Origin: Luteolibacter flavescens
GTDB lineage: Bacteria > Verrucomicrobiota > Verrucomicrobiia > Verrucomicrobiales > Akkermansiaceae
Length of the DNA stretch: 64,000 bases
NCBI RefSeq assembly: GCF_025950085.1
Contig: NZ_JAPDDS010000001.1
Coordinates: 682,001-746,000 of the forward strand
Direction of reading: 5' to 3'
The notes beneath the pieces are model-generated. The model ran no database searches, had not been told where the DNA came from, and was given only the letters and a program-made list of their open reading frames with translations. A program made the position numbers and the translations under genes. Positions 18,178 to 27,587 of this stretch are shown one piece after another; the stretch's first letter is position 1; every line of letters begins with the position of its first letter.

Positions 18178-19091
18178 GCCGCCTCCTTTCTGCCCTGCAC
18201 GACCTGAAGGAAGATGTCCTCCAGTGAGAACTTCGCCTCACGGATCTCGCGGATCGGCACCCCGGCACCGCGGAGGAGGTCGATGACCGGCTGCACAGGC
18301 GTGGCATCGTCGGCATCGAGAATGATGAGATCCCCTTTCACCTCCAGCCCTTCGCGCTCCAGCCCCGCACGGATCGTCGGCGGGACGGGGCCCATCGTCC
18401 GAACCTCGTAGCGGCGTCCGCGGCGGGTGAGCTCCGCCACCGTGCCGGTCTCGATCACGCGCCCGTTCGCGAGAATGGCGACATGGTCGGCCACCTGCTC
18501 CACCTCGGCGAGAAGGTGGCTGTTCACGAATACCGTCCGGCCTTCGTCGCGCATGCCCTCAATCATCTTGCGGATCTCGATGCGTCCGCCGGGGTCCACA
18601 CCGTCCGTGGGTTCGTCGAGGAAAACGATGTCCGGCTCATTCACCAGCGCCTGTGCCAGCCCCACGCGCTGGCGCATGCCTTTCGAATAGGTGCCCAGCT
18701 TCTTGTCCCCCCACTCCGCCATACCCACGCGCTCCAGCAGCCTCGCGGTGCGCTCGCGAGTCGTGCCGCGGGGCACACCTGCCAGCCCGGCCGAGTAGCC
18801 AATGACCTCGCGCCCGGTGAGGTATTCCGGAAAGCGTGCATGCTCCGGCAGGTAGCCGACGCGCGACAGGGTTTTGCGATGCCCTATGGGCTGCCCCAAC
18901 ATGCTGCCTCGGCACTCGCTGGGGCGGACGATGGTCAGCAGGGACTTCACCAGCGTGCTCTTCCCCGCGCCATTCGGCCCCAACAGGCCGAAGACACTGC
19001 CACGCGGGACTTGCAAGGCGACGCCTGCGAGGGCTTCGAAGCCACCGTAGCGCTTGCGCAGGTATTCTATATCGACCGCCGGTCCATCCAT
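18174..19091 (-). CDS. ABC transporter ATP-binding protein
   Basis: 305 residues from the ATG at 19091; ATG 19121 and TTG 19130 are possible longer starts, none with a clear ribosome site. Walker A is GPNGAGKST, the signature YSKGMRQR and Walker B IVFLDEPTDGVDP, followed by the H-loop NSHLLAE. The C-terminal 90 residues form the accessory domain found in ABC-2 exporters of the NatA/GldA type (EIREAKFSLEDIFLQVV). It energises the permease encoded immediately downstream. Confidence 0.9.
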   Translation of the reverse strand: MDGPAVDIEYLRKRYGGFEALAGVALQVPRGSVFGLLGPNGAGKSTLVKSLLTIVRPSECRGSMLGQPIGHRKTLSRVGYLPEHARFPEYLTGREVIGYSAGLAGVPRGTTRERTARLLERVGMAEWGDKKLGTYSKGMRQRVGLAQALVNEPDIVFLDEPTDGVDPGGRIEIRKMIEGMRDEGRTVFVNSHLLAEVEQVADHVAILANGRVIETGTVAELTRRGRRYEVRTMGPVPPTIRAGLEREGLEVKGDLIILDADDATPVQPVIDLLRGAGVPIREIREAKFSLEDIFLQVVQGRKEAA

Positions 19092-19278
19092 GATGCGCAG
19101 AGTTGAAGCCAGCAGGCGCATCCTTGCCAAGTGGGAAACCTCCGCCTCTGCAAAAGCTTGCCAGCATCAGGGACGGACGACCTCCGATGTCCGAAGAAAG
19201 AATTCTCAGCCACTTCAATGACATATCTCCATTTCGGGATTTTCAGTTGAGATTCGGGAGAGCAGTTTCCTGCCGCGC

Positions 19279-19599
19279 ATGAATGTGATCGGCCTCTTTC
19301 TCCAGGTGGGCATCCTGTGGTTTCTCATCACTCTCTTCACGGGTTCCACGAGTTCTTCGCGGAGCCTGACTGAAACATGGATCGTGGTGATCGGGATGCT
19401 GATCGTCAGCTTTCTCGTGAGGCTCCTGCTTGGCGGCATCCTCGGACCTTTCACTTTCGTGATCGAGATCGCGGCCCTGTATCTCCTCGTCGACAAGGTC
19501 TGCGGGACAAGACGGAATGTCACCATCAGGATCTGCGCGTGGTATCTAGGCATCTCGTTTCTCTTCAGTCTCTTCTTCGCCATGATCTCGCGCTGGTGA
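19279..19599 (+). CDS. Small membrane protein, unknown function
   Basis: 106 residues with three hydrophobic segments (IGLFLQVGILWFLITLF, TWIVVIGMLIVSFLVRLLL, GPFTFVIEIAALYLLV) and a fourth near the end (WYLGISFLFSLFFAMI). No family is recognised. The ATG at 19279 follows 150 bp of intergenic DNA after the divergent ABC ATPase, and the L,D-transpeptidase starts 58 bp downstream on the same strand. Confidence 0.65.
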   Translation: MNVIGLFLQVGILWFLITLFTGSTSSSRSLTETWIVVIGMLIVSFLVRLLLGGILGPFTFVIEIAALYLLVDKVCGTRRNVTIRICAWYLGISFLFSLFFAMISRW

Positions 19600-19656
19600 A
19601 AAAGGCTGGCCGCACTGCCGGACATCGGGTGATCTCCCCGCAAGCGTTCATCCGTC

Positions 19657-20256
19657 ATGCGCCTCCTCGTCTTTCTCCCCGCCCTCCTACTCCTCCCTTC
19701 CTGCTCCCTCTTCCGGAGCGGCCCGCCGCCAAAGGCCTCCTACGTGATGTATGAGTGGGACGACGACAAGGGCCCGGGCGACGTCTCCGTGGAAATCGAT
19801 CTCTCCTCTCAGATCGCCACCTACAAGCGCGCCGGCCGCACCATCGGCTGGTCCTTCGTCTCCACCGGCAAGGAAGGAAAGTCCACCTCGCCCGGGAACT
19901 ACAAGGTCAGCGAGATGATGGAGCTGAAGCACTCCAATCTCTACGGATGGATCACCGATCCCGAGGGCAACGTGAGCAACGGCGACGCGCAGCCGACCAC
20001 TCCCGTCCCGGAAGGCCACACCTATCATCCCGCGCCGATGAACCACTGGATGCGGCTCACTTGGTCCGGCATCGGCATGCATGCCGGCGAGATCCGCCAG
20101 CCCGGCGTGGCGGCGTCCCATGGCTGCATCCGCCTGCCCAGGGACTTCGTGCCGAAGCTCTATAAGGTCGCGAAGGTCGGGACGCCCGTGAAGATCATCA
20201 AGTCCGGAGCGCCGAAGGCCGAACTCCCCAGAGCGACGGCTGACGCGGGGACTTGA
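19657..20256 (+). CDS. L,D-transpeptidase (YkuD) lipoprotein
   Basis: 199 residues. The lipoprotein signal ends in LLPSC. The YkuD catalytic motif SHGCIRLP is complete, with nucleophile Cys157 and His155; an upstream conserved His lies in GIGMHAGEI. Such enzymes form 3-3 cross-links in peptidoglycan or attach proteins to it, in the periplasm. The gene precedes the archaemetzincin-like gene on the same strand by about 30 bp, so they may be co-transcribed. Confidence 0.88.
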   Translation: MRLLVFLPALLLLPSCSLFRSGPPPKASYVMYEWDDDKGPGDVSVEIDLSSQIATYKRAGRTIGWSFVSTGKEGKSTSPGNYKVSEMMELKHSNLYGWITDPEGNVSNGDAQPTTPVPEGHTYHPAPMNHWMRLTWSGIGMHAGEIRQPGVAASHGCIRLPRDFVPKLYKVAKVGTPVKIIKSGAPKAELPRATADAGT

Positions 20257-20287
20257 ATTCATCCGGCAAGCCCGCTAGATGGGGATC

Positions 20288-20908
20288 ATGATGAAGCGAC
20301 GTTTCTTCCTCTGGGCCTCGCTCGCCACCGTCACCCTCGGAGCGACCGCGGCGGAAAAGCCTGCGACGATCGCGGTGCAGCCGCTGGGTGGCGTGAAGGC
20401 GGAGCGATTGGCAGTGGTGAAGCAGGGATTGGAGAAGGCCTTCGGCGTCACCGTTGTCCTCTTGGAAAATCGCCCTCTTCCCAAGTCGGCATTGTATGCA
20501 CCGCGCGGTCGCTACCGGGCGGACACGCTGCTGGAACATCTCCGCGACATCACGAAGGCGGAGCACCCGGTGGTGATCGGCATCACGGAGAAGGACATCT
20601 CCACGACGAAGGACGAGCATTACGACTGGGGCATCTTCGGCCTCGGGGAGATCGACGGTCGGGCGTGCATCGTCTCCACCTTCCGCCTCGGGGCCCGCGG
20701 AGCGGATGAGGCGAAGCTCCGCGAACGCCTGCGGAAAGTGGCCATCCACGAAGTCGGCCACGTCACCGGCCTGCAGCACTGCGACGACCTCGGCTGCGTG
20801 ATGCAGGACGCCGAGGCGAGCATCGCAACCGTGGACCGCGAGACCGGTGCCTTCTGCGAAAAGTGCAAGGCAGCGAGCCTTAAGTGGCTGCAGGAAAAGT
20901 CGAAGTAA
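20288..20908 (+). CDS. Archaemetzincin-like metalloprotease with signal peptide
   Basis: About 206 residues. ATGs occur at 20279, 20288 and 20291; a GGGGA ribosome site at 20281-20285 favours 20288 or 20291, which gives a signal peptide (FFLWASLATVTLGATAA). The archaemetzincin signature is present: HEVGHVTGLQHC, then four residues, CVM, then FCEKC. It provides three zinc histidines, the catalytic Glu, the Met-turn candidate and four cysteines for a second zinc. Family members are generally cytosolic, so the export signal is unusual. Substrate unknown. Confidence 0.85.
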   Translation: MMKRRFFLWASLATVTLGATAAEKPATIAVQPLGGVKAERLAVVKQGLEKAFGVTVVLLENRPLPKSALYAPRGRYRADTLLEHLRDITKAEHPVVIGITEKDISTTKDEHYDWGIFGLGEIDGRACIVSTFRLGARGADEAKLRERLRKVAIHEVGHVTGLQHCDDLGCVMQDAEASIATVDRETGAFCEKCKAASLKWLQEKSK

Positions 20909-20917
20909 GCGGGGAAC

Positions 20918-21688
20918 TCAATCCTCCAGCGACTTCAGCTCGATGTTCCGGAACCACACGCCTTGCCCTTCGGCCTGGAGCGCGATGTGGCCGTAGGAGA
21001 GCATGATCGGGGCTCCCGCCTTCACCAGCGGTTCCACCGGGGCGATCCGGCAGGCGGGATCCAGTTGAGGCTTCTGGTAGCGCAGGACTTCCTGGCCATT
21101 CACCCGGTGGATGACCTCGTCGTTGCCGCGGACTTCGACCTCGATCTTCACCCACTCGTCGGCGGGAAATGTGGGCGCCGTGGACTCGACGATGTGCTGC
21201 GTGACCTTCTCTCCCTTTAGCTCCAGATGCGTGCCCGGCGTGCAGACATTGCCGGTGGAGCGCTTGCCCTTCCCTTCATCGGCGAGGAATTGGAACTCCA
21301 TGCTGACGGGGAAATGCTGATCCTGCCCCATGCTCTGCGGCGTCTGGGAGTGGATCATCACGCCGCTGTTGAGGTTCACGTAGCTCGGGGCATCGGCCAT
21401 CATCTTGCCCTCGAAGCGATACTCCATGCGCAGGATGTAGCGGGAATACGCGAGGTTTGAGTAGAGGTGGCCGTACTGGTTGTCGAACTTGCCGTACCTG
21501 TCGTAGCTCACCTTCAGGATGCCGTCCTCGATGCGGAAGGTATCGTGAGGGTTCGCACCGAGCGGGTGCCCGGACACCTTCGGCGTCCAGCCACTCAGGT
21601 CCTTGCCATTGAAGAGCGACACCCATGGATGATCCGCGGCGTGGAGCGACGGGAGCAGGGCGAGGATTGCGAGGACCTGAGCTTTCAT
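20918..21688 (-). CDS. Secreted DUF1080 protein (3-keto-disaccharide hydrolase fold)
   Basis: 256 residues from the ATG at 21688, which gives a signal peptide (QVLAILALLPSLHA); 22 upstream codons are left out. DUF1080 hallmarks are VSLFNGKDLSGWTP at the start, LRMEYRFEG in the middle and WVKIEVEVRGNDEVIHRVNG towards the end. The fold is a concanavalin-like beta-sandwich, and some members hydrolyse 3-keto-disaccharides or bind glycans. It converges with the archaemetzincin-like gene. A paralogue lies at 59680. Confidence 0.87.
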   Translation of the reverse strand: MKAQVLAILALLPSLHAADHPWVSLFNGKDLSGWTPKVSGHPLGANPHDTFRIEDGILKVSYDRYGKFDNQYGHLYSNLAYSRYILRMEYRFEGKMMADAPSYVNLNSGVMIHSQTPQSMGQDQHFPVSMEFQFLADEGKGKRSTGNVCTPGTHLELKGEKVTQHIVESTAPTFPADEWVKIEVEVRGNDEVIHRVNGQEVLRYQKPQLDPACRIAPVEPLVKAGAPIMLSYGHIALQAEGQGVWFRNIELKSLED

Positions 21689-21764
21689 CGTGCGGACATG
21701 GTGCCTGCTCATTCCGGGCTGGCAATAGCAGGGGCGCGAAAACGCCATACCCAATCGGGGAGGG

Positions 21765-23333
21765 TCAGACGAATTGACCGTCGATCATGCGGCGGATCCC
21801 GAGCGGATTCTCCTCCTGCAACTCGGCAGGAAGACAGGCATCCGGAAATCCCTGCCAGGCCACCGCGCGCGCGAAGCGATGGATCGCCATGGTGCCGACT
21901 GAAGTACTACGACCATCGGAGGTCGCGGGGAATGGCCCGCCATGGACCATGCTGTGGCAGACTTCCACCCCGGTGGGGAAGCCATTGAAGATCAGGCGAC
22001 CCGCCCGCGACTCCAGCGCCGAAACCAAGGACGCATGTGCGGCGAGTTCCTCCGTCGTCGCATGAATGGTCGCCGTGAGCTGGCCTTCCAGCTCGGGAAT
22101 AGCGGCTTCGATCTCCTCCAGCGAGCCCCTCACGATCAAGGTGGCCGGACCGAACATCTCTCCGCGCAGCAGGTCCGCCTCGAGGAAACGGCGCAGCGAC
22201 ACGCTGAAAATGGCCGCGGCCCCCTGCCCCTCCGCGCCACTCGAGCGCGCGATGGTCTGGACGCCCTCGGTTGAGGCCACCGCTTCCACGGTCTCCGCAT
22301 AGGCCCGGCTGATGCCTGGATTCAGCATCGTGCCCGGCGTCGATGCGCCGACGAGTTCGCGGAGCCTTTCGATGAAGCCGAAGCCCTTTCCTTCGGGAAG
22401 GAAGACGAGGCCAGGATTCGTGCAAAACTGGCCCACACCCAGGGTGAGCGAGCCGAAGAAAGCATCGGCCAATGCGGCCTCTCCTTTGTCCAAGGCTCCC
22501 GGCAGGATGACCACCGGATTGACGGAACTCATCTCGGCATAGACCGGGATCGGCTGTTCGCGATTGGCCGCCGCGGCCATCAGGGCCGTGCCCCCGCTGC
22601 GAGATCCCGTGAAGCCCACCGCCTGGATCACCGGGTGCTGCACCACGCTGATGCCCACCGTGCGACCGCCGCCATAGAGCAGCGAAAAAACGCCCTCCGG
22701 CATATTCGTTGCGAGGGCGGCGCGCGTGATGGCACCGCCGATCAACTCCGCCGTGCCCGGGTGGGACTCATGCGCAATGACGACCACCGGGCAACCGGCA
22801 GCGAGCGCCGCGGCGGTGTCACCACCGGCCACCGAGAAGGCCAGCGGGAAATTGCTCGCGCAGAAAACGGCGACCGGTCCGAGTGCGCGCTGCATGGAGC
22901 GCAGGTCAGGCTTTGGCACCGGCTGGCGATCCGGCTGGGCGTGCTCGATGCGGGCATCGACCCACGAGCCTTCCTCGATCAACGCGGCGAACATCCTGAG
23001 CTGTCCCGTGGTCCGCCCGGTCTCGCCACGCAGGCGGGCTTCCGGCAAGCCGGTTTCCTGTGGCCCGCGCAGCGCGATGTCCTCGGCGATCTTCTCGATC
23101 TCCCCGGCAATCGCACGCAGGAATGCCGCGCGCTGCTGACCCGGAAGGACCGAGTAAACGGGGAATGCCTGCCTCGCCAACTCAACGGCATCGTTCACTT
23201 CATCGGGAGTCGCGCCGATGTAGGCGGGCTCCAGTTTTCCACCACTCGCGGGATGGATCGCATGGCCGCAGACGTCGCTGCCGATGCCGCGGGAGTAGCC
23301 GATGAAGGAAGTGCCGAGAAGCTGGGTGGTCAT
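21765..23333 (-). CDS. 2,5-dioxovalerate (2-oxoglutarate semialdehyde) dehydrogenase, NADP-type
   Basis: 522 residues, the length of KGSADH. Catalytic Cys304 lies in GVGQFCTNPG and the general-base Glu267 in VYAEMSSVNP; the oxyanion Asn is in FCASNFPLAF. Features such as CPVVVIAHESHPGT and TNMPEGVFSLL are typical of the class that oxidises 2-oxoglutarate semialdehyde. Here it would perform the last step of hydroxyproline breakdown, since the preceding genes encode the epimerase and deaminase. Gap to the deaminase stop is 92 bp, same strand. Confidence 0.9.
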   Translation of the reverse strand: MTTQLLGTSFIGYSRGIGSDVCGHAIHPASGGKLEPAYIGATPDEVNDAVELARQAFPVYSVLPGQQRAAFLRAIAGEIEKIAEDIALRGPQETGLPEARLRGETGRTTGQLRMFAALIEEGSWVDARIEHAQPDRQPVPKPDLRSMQRALGPVAVFCASNFPLAFSVAGGDTAAALAAGCPVVVIAHESHPGTAELIGGAITRAALATNMPEGVFSLLYGGGRTVGISVVQHPVIQAVGFTGSRSGGTALMAAAANREQPIPVYAEMSSVNPVVILPGALDKGEAALADAFFGSLTLGVGQFCTNPGLVFLPEGKGFGFIERLRELVGASTPGTMLNPGISRAYAETVEAVASTEGVQTIARSSGAEGQGAAAIFSVSLRRFLEADLLRGEMFGPATLIVRGSLEEIEAAIPELEGQLTATIHATTEELAAHASLVSALESRAGRLIFNGFPTGVEVCHSMVHGGPFPATSDGRSTSVGTMAIHRFARAVAWQGFPDACLPAELQEENPLGIRRMIDGQFV

Positions 23334-23425
23334 GATGAAAGCAAGTGAAGTGAAGACGACGGACCGGAAACGGGAAGCCTAACCGCTAGTCGCGGATTTC
23401 CTTTCCTCAAGTCCCGCGTCTCCGG

Positions 23426-24331
23426 TCAGACGACCGGCGCGGTGGCGATGGCCTTTTCGATGATTGCGGTCGCCTCGGCCAGCTCCTTGCCTTCCAGCTC
23501 CAGACGCGGCGCACGCACGCGGTTGTTTCCGAATTTCCCGCCGCTCGCGAGATTCTGCTGCAGCTTGATGAGCTGCACGAATTTCACCACGGTATCCATC
23601 CGCAGCATCTCCAGCATCCACGTGTAGATCGGCATCGCTTCCTCGATGCGGCCCGTGGTGCCGAGTTCCCAGAGCTTTACATTGTGCTTCGGGAAGGCGC
23701 CGCCCACACCGGTGATCCAGAAGCTTGCTCCCATCGCGGCACTTTCCAGCGCGCAGTCATCGACGCCCACGCCGAGCGCAAGCCGGTCGCCGCAGACCTC
23801 GCGGATGCCGGCGATGCGGCGGGCATCCGTGGAGGATTCCTTCACGGACTCCACGTTCGGCAGCTCGTCGGCGAGTTCCTTGATGTGCTTCGGCGTGAAG
23901 TCGGTCTTGTACGCGACCGGATTGTTGTAGATGATGCACGGCAGGTCCGTGGCCGAGATCACGGCCTTCATGTGGGCCTTCATCTCGCGCCAGTCGGACG
24001 CATAGAGATACGGTGGCAGGACCATGAGCCCGCGGCATCCGTTGTCCTTCGCCGCCTTCGCGATATCGACGGCCTCCTTCGTGGAAAGCGAGGCGACACC
24101 CGGGATGATCGGCGTGTCAGGCAGCGCCTCCACGTACATCTTTTGAAGCGCGATCTTCTCCTCGAAGGAAAGCGTGGCACCTTCACCGAGCGAACCGTGG
24201 GCGACGATGGCGGTGCAGCCGTTCTCGACGAGCCACTTGCCATGCTCCGCCATGAGAGAGTGATCGATGGTGTAGTCGGCGTTGAACTGCGTGAGGGTGG
24301 CGGGCATGACGCCCTTCCAGGTGATGCTCAT
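23426..24331 (-). CDS. DapA-family aldolase/deaminase, probable 4-hydroxy-pyrroline-2-carboxylate deaminase
   Basis: 301 residues. The DHDPS/NAL fold is clear: Schiff-base Lys164 in ESVKESSTDA and Tyr135 in CIIYNNPVAY, with the loop AHGSLGEGATLS replacing the usual GTTGE. The family alone would allow several 2-keto acid lyases. Its place between hydroxyproline epimerase and 2-oxoglutarate semialdehyde dehydrogenase argues for the deaminase that converts pyrroline-4-hydroxy-2-carboxylate to the semialdehyde. It lies 24 bp after the epimerase stop, almost certainly one operon. Confidence 0.85.
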   Translation of the reverse strand: MSITWKGVMPATLTQFNADYTIDHSLMAEHGKWLVENGCTAIVAHGSLGEGATLSFEEKIALQKMYVEALPDTPIIPGVASLSTKEAVDIAKAAKDNGCRGLMVLPPYLYASDWREMKAHMKAVISATDLPCIIYNNPVAYKTDFTPKHIKELADELPNVESVKESSTDARRIAGIREVCGDRLALGVGVDDCALESAAMGASFWITGVGGAFPKHNVKLWELGTTGRIEEAMPIYTWMLEMLRMDTVVKFVQLIKLQQNLASGGKFGNNRVRAPRLELEGKELAEATAIIEKAIATAPVV

Positions 24332-24355
24332 GTCGATGCGGTGCTGTGTTTTTTA

Positions 24356-25312
24356 TTAGAGAGAAGAGGGGATGCCGTTGCGGAATGGATCGGCGGGATC
24401 GAAGTGGTAAACGGACTCGCCGGTGATCCATGCACGGCCGGTCACGCGGGGCAGGACTTTCCCATCGGACAGTTCCTCCACGGTGCCGGTGAAGACGGTG
24501 TCGAGGATGCCGGCCTGCCGCCAGATCACGCCAGGCTGCAGCTTGCCCGCGGCGTGAAGGCAGGCCAGCTTCGCGCTGGTACCGGTGCCGCAGGGCGAGC
24601 GGTCATAGGCCTTGCCCGGGCAGAGGACGAAGTTCCGGCTGTCCGACGTGACCGGATCCGTCGGCGGGCCGAAGCTCTCGATGTGGTCGATGACCATGCC
24701 ATGATCGCCCGTGATGCCGCCGAGTTCCAGCGCCCGGCGGACGGACCAGGTGAAATTCGTGAGGGCATCGAGATTCGCGAACTCGACCGCAGGCCCTTGG
24801 CCATCGATGAGGAAAAACCAGTTCCCACCCCAGGCGATGTCGCCGCGCACCACGCCCCAACCGGGCACCTCCACCGGCACATCGGCCGCCTTCCGGTAGC
24901 TCGGGACATTCGCCACGGTCACCGAGAGATCTTCATGCACACTCGCGACGACCACACCGACCGGGGTATCGATGCGATGATCCCCCACCCCGATCCTTCC
25001 CATGTGCACCAGCGTCGCGGCGAGGCCCACCGTGCCGTGGATGCACATGTTCAGAGTGGAGACATTGTTGAAAAAGATCACCCCGCAGCAGCAGTCCGGC
25101 TCGGCGGGTTCGCACAAAAGCGCACCGACCATCGCATCATGACCGCGCGGTTCATTGCACACGGCGGAGCGCAGCCAGTCGTGCTCCGCGGAGAAACGCG
25201 TTGCCTTCTCCCGCATCGTCCCGCCGCCCAGATCCGGCACCCCTTCGACCACCACTCGGGTGGGCTCGCCTTCGGTGTGTGAATCGATGACTCGGACGCG
25301 GGGAACGCTCAT
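24356..25312 (-). CDS. 4-hydroxyproline 2-epimerase (proline racemase family)
   Basis: 318 residues from the ATG at 25312; a GTG four codons upstream is the alternative. The two catalytic cysteines are present: Cys90 in LNMCIHGTVG and Cys241 in RSPCGTGTSA. The start RVIDSHTEGEPTRVV is typical. Cys at both positions indicates an epimerase or racemase rather than a dehydratase (which has Thr). The context supports conversion of trans-4-L-hydroxyproline to cis-4-D-hydroxyproline. It is the first gene of the three-gene operon. Confidence 0.9.
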   Translation of the reverse strand: MSVPRVRVIDSHTEGEPTRVVVEGVPDLGGGTMREKATRFSAEHDWLRSAVCNEPRGHDAMVGALLCEPAEPDCCCGVIFFNNVSTLNMCIHGTVGLAATLVHMGRIGVGDHRIDTPVGVVVASVHEDLSVTVANVPSYRKAADVPVEVPGWGVVRGDIAWGGNWFFLIDGQGPAVEFANLDALTNFTWSVRRALELGGITGDHGMVIDHIESFGPPTDPVTSDSRNFVLCPGKAYDRSPCGTGTSAKLACLHAAGKLQPGVIWRQAGILDTVFTGTVEELSDGKVLPRVTGRAWITGESVYHFDPADPFRNGIPSSL

Positions 25313-25391
25313 GGGTTGCCCCACGATACATGACCGGGTCTTGTCGGATGACGGACCGGCGCGTCCCGAAATGGCACAGTCGCCACCCCCG

Positions 25392-27458
25392 TCAAGGGAT
25401 CAGCGTGAAGCTGGACTTGTAATCGGAGAAGAGTGAATCCACCTGGCGCTCGGTAGGTGCCGCGAATACCCCCATGTGGAGCACCCCGCCCTGCCGGAAC
25501 ACGGCGATTTTCATGTGATTCCCGTCCGAGGTCCCGGAGCGAACGGTGGCAGGCAAGCCCCCGATCGTGTCGGCCTTCTCCGTGGAGCCTGCGGAATCCG
25601 CCCGGTCCATGTTCAGCTTGAAAAGCTCGTTCACCATGTTGCTCGCGATCGTCGCATCCTGACCGGAACCTCCGGCCTGGATAGCGATGTGGGACATCAT
25701 CGAGGACTTCCCGCTGAATTCCACGGTGCTACCCAGCTTCGCCAAAACATCCTGCTTGCTGACCTTGGCAGTCATGCCGCTCGGAAGCCGGAATTCGAAT
25801 CCCATCCGCACGTCACGATGCAGGCCGCCGCGCTTCTCCAAGGGCCGCAGCTTCTTCCCCGGAAACGAGAATCCGTCCACCGCTTCGATGACGAGATCCT
25901 CCTTGGACTCCATCTTGGAAACCGGGCCGAAGCAGTTCAGTTGGTATGCCTTGTCCCCCACCACGACGGACCCGGCATGATACTCGATATGTGCATCCGG
26001 CCCTTCTAACAAAAGGCAGGTCCGCAGCAGCTTGTGGCCGTCCACGGTCAGGGGTTCCAGACGCTTTTCGCTGACGGAGAAACCACCTGCAACCATGAGG
26101 TCAACCACGGCCCCATGGAATTCTTCCGAGGTGATGCCGCCGGCATCCTCGACCAGCAATTGGACGGAGATGCCACTTTCTACCTCTATAGCATACAAGG
26201 AGCTGGCCTCGTTCCGAAGTCGCGCATTATCCCCCGCATCGATCTGCCAGAAGCCAGCCGGGCGCTTCCATGTGATACCGTCCGCGAAGCTGCGGAAAAC
26301 CCCGTTTCTCACCGAGTGATGCTCGCCCACGCTGCCGTAGGCGACTTCCTCAGCCAGGAGGCTGGTGCGCAGTTCGCCGTGCGATTTCTCGTCCAAGAAA
26401 GAAAACGATCCCAGGCCCTCCGAGAGAGCAGCAGCCAAATCCTTCCCCTCTTGCTCAATGTGCCATGCCTTCACCCTGTAGCCGCGATCGCCGCGCACGG
26501 CGTGTCCCATGTAAAGCCGGATTGCCGGCGGCCCGGAAACGATCACTCCCGAGAACTCGATCGGTTCCCCGCCAAAGTCCCATGTGACCTTTCCAACGGA
26601 CTCCGTGTTGTCTGAGAAGCCCTCGTCCAGAGATCCCAGGAATTTCTCCCGCTCGCTTTCGTCTACAGGTTGATGGGATACAGTGATGAAAAGCCCCTTG
26701 TCCGGCCGCTGGATCCCGGTCTCGGCGTCATCTCCGGTGGTTGACAAGGACAGGCCCCACATGAGCCCCCAGCCCTCCGCCGGTTTTGCCACCAGGCCGG
26801 AGACCGCGCTCTCAAAGCTGCCCCCGCGGATGCGGCTGCCGATGCCGATGGAATCCGGGGCGGGTGCCGGAGGCGGGACCTTCACCGCGCCTTCCTCGAT
26901 GCCCACCGATGCAATGAACTCTTCCAGATCCTGAGCCGCCGCGGCTTCCTTCGGTCTCCAAGCGAGCACCTGATAGCCCATCCCCTGATGGAGGAAGGTC
27001 ATCACCTCGTAGTTGAATAGCACCTCGTTGAAGGACGCCTCGATGCTCCGGCGCATCGCCTTGCCGCCATTGAAATCCACCTCCCGTATCTCGCCGGCAT
27101 GGTAGCCGACGGACATGGCCTCCATGTTTGCACAGATCATCTCCGTGTAGGCCTTCAGGTCGGAGCCCTCATAGGTCTCCACGATCACTGCCCCGTGGGA
27201 TCCGCCCACCTTTGACACCATTGCCGCGGCATCCGGCAGCATGCTCTCGCGCTGTTTGTCCTCGAGGAGGCGCCATTGCGGCCCCAGCCCCTTGATGGAG
27301 AAGCGGTAGTATTCATGCACGTGGGATACCCCGGTCTCGCTGCTGACCATGTTCGTCGCCGAGAGCGGGGTGCCGGTGCTCTTCTTCCGGGCCTGGCATC
27401 CAGTCATGGCCAGCAGGGCCGGCATCATCACCAGCAGCGTGAAACGCTTCATCTTCAT
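25392..27458 (-). CDS. Large lipoprotein of unknown function
   Basis: 688 residues from the ATG at 27458; ATG 27452 would also fit. The signal ends in LLAMTGC, so it is lipid-anchored. The remainder is soluble and seems built from three or four related alpha/beta units of about 150-200 residues (compare EYYRFSIKGLGPQWRLLED, VSGLVAKPAEGWGLMWGL, ITWKRPAGFWQIDA, VRMGFEFRLPSGMTAKV). Each opens with a beta-strand and an aromatic segment, as if a small domain had been duplicated. No family is recognised. It lies 80 bp upstream of the epimerase, on the same strand. Confidence 0.7.
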   Translation of the reverse strand: MKMKRFTLLVMMPALLAMTGCQARKKSTGTPLSATNMVSSETGVSHVHEYYRFSIKGLGPQWRLLEDKQRESMLPDAAAMVSKVGGSHGAVIVETYEGSDLKAYTEMICANMEAMSVGYHAGEIREVDFNGGKAMRRSIEASFNEVLFNYEVMTFLHQGMGYQVLAWRPKEAAAAQDLEEFIASVGIEEGAVKVPPPAPAPDSIGIGSRIRGGSFESAVSGLVAKPAEGWGLMWGLSLSTTGDDAETGIQRPDKGLFITVSHQPVDESEREKFLGSLDEGFSDNTESVGKVTWDFGGEPIEFSGVIVSGPPAIRLYMGHAVRGDRGYRVKAWHIEQEGKDLAAALSEGLGSFSFLDEKSHGELRTSLLAEEVAYGSVGEHHSVRNGVFRSFADGITWKRPAGFWQIDAGDNARLRNEASSLYAIEVESGISVQLLVEDAGGITSEEFHGAVVDLMVAGGFSVSEKRLEPLTVDGHKLLRTCLLLEGPDAHIEYHAGSVVVGDKAYQLNCFGPVSKMESKEDLVIEAVDGFSFPGKKLRPLEKRGGLHRDVRMGFEFRLPSGMTAKVSKQDVLAKLGSTVEFSGKSSMMSHIAIQAGGSGQDATIASNMVNELFKLNMDRADSAGSTEKADTIGGLPATVRSGTSDGNHMKIAVFRQGGVLHMGVFAAPTERQVDSLFSDYKSSFTLIP

Positions 27459-27587
27459 GGATAAGGAACCTAGCGCAGGCATGGCAAACCTGTCGATACC
27501 TTCGCGCGCATTCGGGGCCTGTGCCGCCAAAGGAGGTCATGTGCCGAACCTCAAGGACACGGCAAAGATTCCGTCTCGCCCGCCCGG

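Noticed and set aside
23684-25282. 532-codon plus-strand frame opposite the hydroxyproline genes
   Set aside because: Antisense to epimerase and deaminase genes whose catalytic residues are intact.
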